From: Locusta migratoria
Taxonomy: Eukaryota; Arthropoda; Insecta; Orthoptera; Acrididae
Length of the DNA stretch: 64,000 bases
NCBI GenBank assembly: GCA_026315105.1
Contig: CM048745.1
Location: forward strand, 280,503,247-280,567,246
Direction: 5' to 3'
Shown: piece after piece, positions 62,389-64,000 of the stretch
How positions within the stretch are numbered: the stretch's first letter is position 1
How the letters are laid out: each line of letters opens with the position of its first letter
Notes under the pieces: model-generated
Seen by the model: only the letters and a program-made list of their open reading frames with translations
The model's database searches: none
What the model was told of the DNA's origin: nothing
Translations under genes and position numbers: made by a program

Positions 62389-63130
62389 GAAGATCCGATA
62401 ATGAATAATAATGAAGGCTCTACTCCCCAGCTAGTACGTATAGCCGTATAAGGAACAAAAATTAAACCCAATCTTCTTTTTAACAGATACAGGGGCAACA
62501 ATGACTTTCGTATTTTACTTGCAACATATACTTTGGACGTTTTTGCAAATGTGTCGCGATTTTGAGCGTAAACGACATTTATAGTCTTCCTTGTAACAAA
62601 TGTGTAACTGTTTGAATAGATGTGGGGAAGAGCAGCATTTGCGCATGCGTAAGGTTAGGAAGGGGTGCTGCTTACAGTGACACGTGACCCGAAGGTAGCT
62701 TGTGTCTTGGTCGTAACAGATTCATTTCGTTACAGTCACTTAACACTTACTGTGTTTAGTGTTCCCGTGCATATTCATATGTACTTGGTGTTTATTAGCA
62801 AAGAAAAATAAAAACTTGCAGTATCTTTTAGAAACAAATTACTCAGCTTTAAGCTTGTAGCCAAAGTGGGAAATAAAGAAACTCGGTAGGCTGGCACTTC
62901 AGCTCGAGTTGAAGCAAGCGCAAAAAAGCTGAGGTAAGACATTCTGCAGATCTTTTAACGAAAATACAGCTAAATAGGGGGGGGTGGGGGGGCGGAGCGA
63001 TTTCCTACAGCGCCCCTCGCACAGCTGTACCAAATTCGCTTTGGGCGCCGAGCGAGGGGGGAGGGGGAACATCGACGCACCAAGCGGGAGTGGCGCCACT
63101 ATATATAGCAACATCATGCACTGAAAGAAG
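62389..63130. other. hAT interior, no gene seen
   Basis: AT-rich, then a G-rich patch at 62976-63062. No transposase motif found. Confidence 0.45.
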
Positions 63131-63793
63131 CAGTGTTGCCAACTCGTACGATGATTATGGTGGCATACGATAATTTCAGTGCTTGTACGATGTACGATAG
63201 TACCTTGTACGATACTGGCCAAACATACGATAATTTCTTTCCGGCTGGAGATACCATTTCAAACCGTGCATATCAATACGAATTGTTGATACACCGAAGG
63301 TAAGTGAAATGACATTCAACTCATCATAAGACTTAGGTTACTATAATAATGATACTACTTGTCACTGCTACTAAAATTTCACGTATGTCTGTGGCGCGGT
63401 TATTTAATAATCTGAAGTGTCAGTTTTCCTAACATCATTTTGGTGATTTACAAAGAAGTGTGTACATCTGTGTACCATAATTCTTTCTGTTTCTGTTTTC
63501 ATTTTTTTTTTTTAATCTCACGAGATGTATGTGCATCGTCAATGTAAATGGATCAGTTTTTATTGTAAAAAGTGAAAGTAAAGACACGTTAGTCAAACGT
63601 GCGACATATATCGCTGCCACTGATGCCTCTACTTCGATATACACCGGTTTTGGAAATTACCATTATTATTCTATTATTTATTTTATTTGATTTTTTAAAA
63701 ATATTTTTGTTGATGTACGATAATTCTGGTGTCAAAATCTATAATTTTTAGTGTCTAGTACGATATTTTCGCAATTACCAGTTGGCAACACTG
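63131..63793. mobile_element. hAT-like MITE with TACGATA subterminal repeats
   Basis: Ends CAGTGTTGCCAACT inverted. Flanks GAAAGAAG (63123-63130) and GAAAGAAC (63794-63801) match at 7 of 8. TACGAT words are repeated at least seven times near the left end (63147-63225) and again near the right (63713-63760), as expected of transposase-binding subterminal repeats. No coding capacity. Confidence 0.78.
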
Positions 63794-63840
63794 GAAAGAA
63801 CCCCCAGTCATCTGAAGCATTAGCCGCCACTGCACATGTA

Positions 63841-64000
63841 ACATCGTTACGCTGTGACGTCCGCCGAAGGTTGTGAGTATAGGTCTCCGATTGCATGCAG
63901 CGTAGCCTTTCCGAATTCCTACCGCAATCAAAAAGGTTTTGGGTATACACGAATAACGTACTTTCTAAGAATATGAACCTCAATACAGGTAACAATAATG
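63841..64000. other. No gene seen
   Basis: Window end beyond the hAT flank; nothing assignable. Confidence 0.4.

Larger units (their letters stand above)
59600..63832. mobile_element. hAT-like element holding a SINE, a Transib and a MITE
   Basis: Left end CAGTGGCGGCGCGTC, inverted right end CAGTGGCGGCTAATG. The flanks CACATATA (59592-59599) and CACATGTA (63833-63840) match at 7 of 8. Only about 10 bp of the ends match, so this is likely rather than certain. No hAT transposase recognised. A GC-rich block lies at 60040-60310. Confidence 0.58.

Noticed and set aside
62022..62501. 159-codon minus-strand ORF as the N-terminus of the Transib transposase
   Set aside because: It crosses the Transib terminal repeat and the SINE border at 62368, so it cannot be a single genuine gene; only the part inside could be relevant and shows no motif.
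1..64000. CRISPR array, operon or prokaryotic defence system
   Set aside because: No regularly spaced identical repeats with unique spacers and no prokaryotic gene organisation; the repeated sequences are SINEs and microsatellites of an animal genome.
1..64000. Endogenous viral element or LTR retrovirus
   Set aside because: All reverse-transcriptase frames recognised belong to non-LTR LINEs or a Penelope-like element; no capsid, protease, integrase or envelope segment seen.

Overview
The window reads as repeat-saturated intergenic DNA of an arthropod, most probably an insect with a very large genome. An orthopteran of the grasshopper/locust type is my best guess, inferred from the density of tRNA-headed SINEs, RTE-like and CR1/Jockey-like LINEs, Tc1/mariner, piggyBac and hAT-type elements. 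I found no convincing host gene, no functional tRNA or rRNA gene, and nothing prokaryotic. Almost every recognisable reading frame is a broken transposase or reverse transcriptase. Working names: LINE-J = CR1/Jockey-group LINE with a (TGTAGA)n 3' tail; LINE-R = RTE/BovB-like LINE with a 3' end in (CAA)n; SINE-A and SINE-B = SINEs with different tRNA-like heads but a shared tail.

Layout. 1-4.7 kb: LINE-J 3' ends, a hAT-like end, one SINE-A and a full-length dead Tc1 element (2493-3888). 5.9-10.2 kb: a SINE, then an unassigned 2.76-kb element (7424-10184) bounded by inverted clusters of a 16-bp repeat and an 8-bp direct repeat. 10.6-17.6 kb: a hAT-like element with a perfect 8-bp target duplication, enlarged by two piggyBac derivatives, one of which holds a LINE-R and a SINE. 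19.8-22.7 kb: two SINEs and a second full-length dead Tc1 copy. 23.4-27.6 kb: a Tc1-like transposase cut by one LINE and two SINEs. 28-33 kb: Penelope-type repeats with hammerhead-like motifs and a LINE-R copy. 34.4-38.1 kb: a mariner-like element, a deleted piggyBac and a LINE-R copy. 38.5-40.1 kb: a Penelope-like element with a GIY-YIG nuclease domain and a hammerhead-like motif downstream. 40.9-45.4 kb: LINE-R and LINE-J copies on the minus strand, each split by a SINE, then two foldback structures. 46-50.6 kb: a TIR element, a Tx1/L1-like LINE fragment and a SINE. 51.6-58.1 kb: two LINE-R copies, one split by a palindromic mariner, the other by three SINEs and a foldback element. 58.2-64 kb: SINEs and a hAT-like element that contains a SINE that in turn contains a Transib (RAG1-related) remnant, plus a second hAT-like MITE.

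How the parts relate. The window is a stratigraphy of transposition, and many nests can be ordered because target-site duplications survive. The most interesting items are the Transib copy (60602-62368), whose ends carry the heptamer CACAGTG and a 23-bp spacer and which has a 5-bp duplication; the set of small hammerhead-ribozyme-like motifs tied to Penelope-type DNA; the palindromic mariner; and the unclassified element with 16-bp repeat termini. All family assignments come from reading the sequence and need database searches to confirm.
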